From assembly GCA_964036045.1 (NCBI GenBank), contig OZ038383.1, positions 67,771,725-67,835,724 of the forward strand: 64,000 bases of DNA, read 5' to 3'. The notes under the pieces were generated by a model that had not been told where the DNA came from, did no database searches, and worked only from the letters and a program-made list of their open reading frames with translations. The DNA is from Eutreptiella sp. 'Long Island Sound 2002' (taxonomy: Eukaryota > Euglenozoa > Euglenophyceae > Eutreptiales > Eutreptiaceae). How positions within the stretch are numbered: the stretch's first letter is position 1; every line of letters begins with the position of its first letter. Below are positions 63,969 to 64,000 of this stretch, piece by piece. The position numbers and the translations under genes are program-made.

Positions 63969-64000
63969 GGCTGAGTGCGCGAGGCCTCGAGCACTCAGCC
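63969..64000. repeat. 32-bp near-perfect palindrome at window edge
   Basis: GGCTGAGTGCGCGAGG followed by CCTCGAGCACTCAGCC: 15 of 16 positions pair. It may extend beyond the window or be the end of another copy of the repeat at 63240 and 63733. Confidence 0.8.

Larger units (their letters stand above)
62632..64000. other. Non-coding tail with repeat family
   Basis: No supported gene. It contains GAGTGC(T/G)TGCGCTC words, a GT run (63061-63074) and two copies of a roughly 110-bp repeat ending in palindromes. Confidence 0.5.

Overview
This is eukaryotic nuclear DNA from a large, repeat-rich genome, most likely algal or plant-lineage. The evidence is Ty3/gypsy LTR retrotransposons (one with a clear chromodomain), a LINE-type reverse transcriptase scrap, GT-AG intron-like gaps with pyrimidine tracts, minisatellites, and no operons, ribosome binding sites or other prokaryotic organisation. 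I cannot name the species. Almost every coding region is broken by stops or frameshifts, so the window is mainly transposon and pseudogene sequence.

Left part (1-16.4 kb): a LINE reverse transcriptase fragment runs into 1.8 kb of DNA almost free of A on the plus strand. From 2.69 to 11.14 kb lies a near-identical tandem array of a 1,716-bp unit. Each unit has a recognisable exon/intron layout for a basic, Lys/Ser/Gln-rich protein. The array runs into unique downstream sequence that reads as an acidic linker and then a 2-oxoglutarate/Fe(II) dioxygenase-like domain (to 12,671). I interpret 2.69-12.67 kb as one decayed gene whose upstream exons were amplified in tandem. An unidentified minus-strand reading frame (13.7-14.4 kb) and a tRNA-like scrap follow.

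Central part (16.9-45.0 kb): three Ty3/gypsy elements sit head to tail on the plus strand. Element 1 (about 16.9-25.27 kb) has gag, protease, RT-RNase H, integrase and a C-terminal chromodomain-like remnant. Element 2 (25,268-40,357) belongs to a different lineage. It has about 1.3-kb LTRs, a polypurine tract next to its 3' LTR, a coiled-coil gag, two zinc knuckles, RT-RH-IN and a chromodomain. Element 3 (40,358-about 45.0 kb) is a 5'-truncated relative of element 1. Elements 1 and 2 share an extra domain between protease and RT. All are degenerate.

Right part (45-64 kb): a T-poor segment (46.1-47.65 kb) with a small basic-tailed ORF and a 65-bp tandem repeat, then largely featureless DNA. 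Two blocks of a GCGACAGGA-type minisatellite (51.3-51.8 and 53.5-54.1 kb) bracket a purine tract, a CTG-rich tract and a 30-bp repeat encoding Cys-rich decapeptides. Next comes a 5.4-kb very GC-rich, A-poor block (55.1-60.5 kb) whose most protein-like readings are on the minus strand. A plus-strand gene remnant (61.87-62.63 kb) and a repeat family carrying GC-rich palindromes reach the window end.
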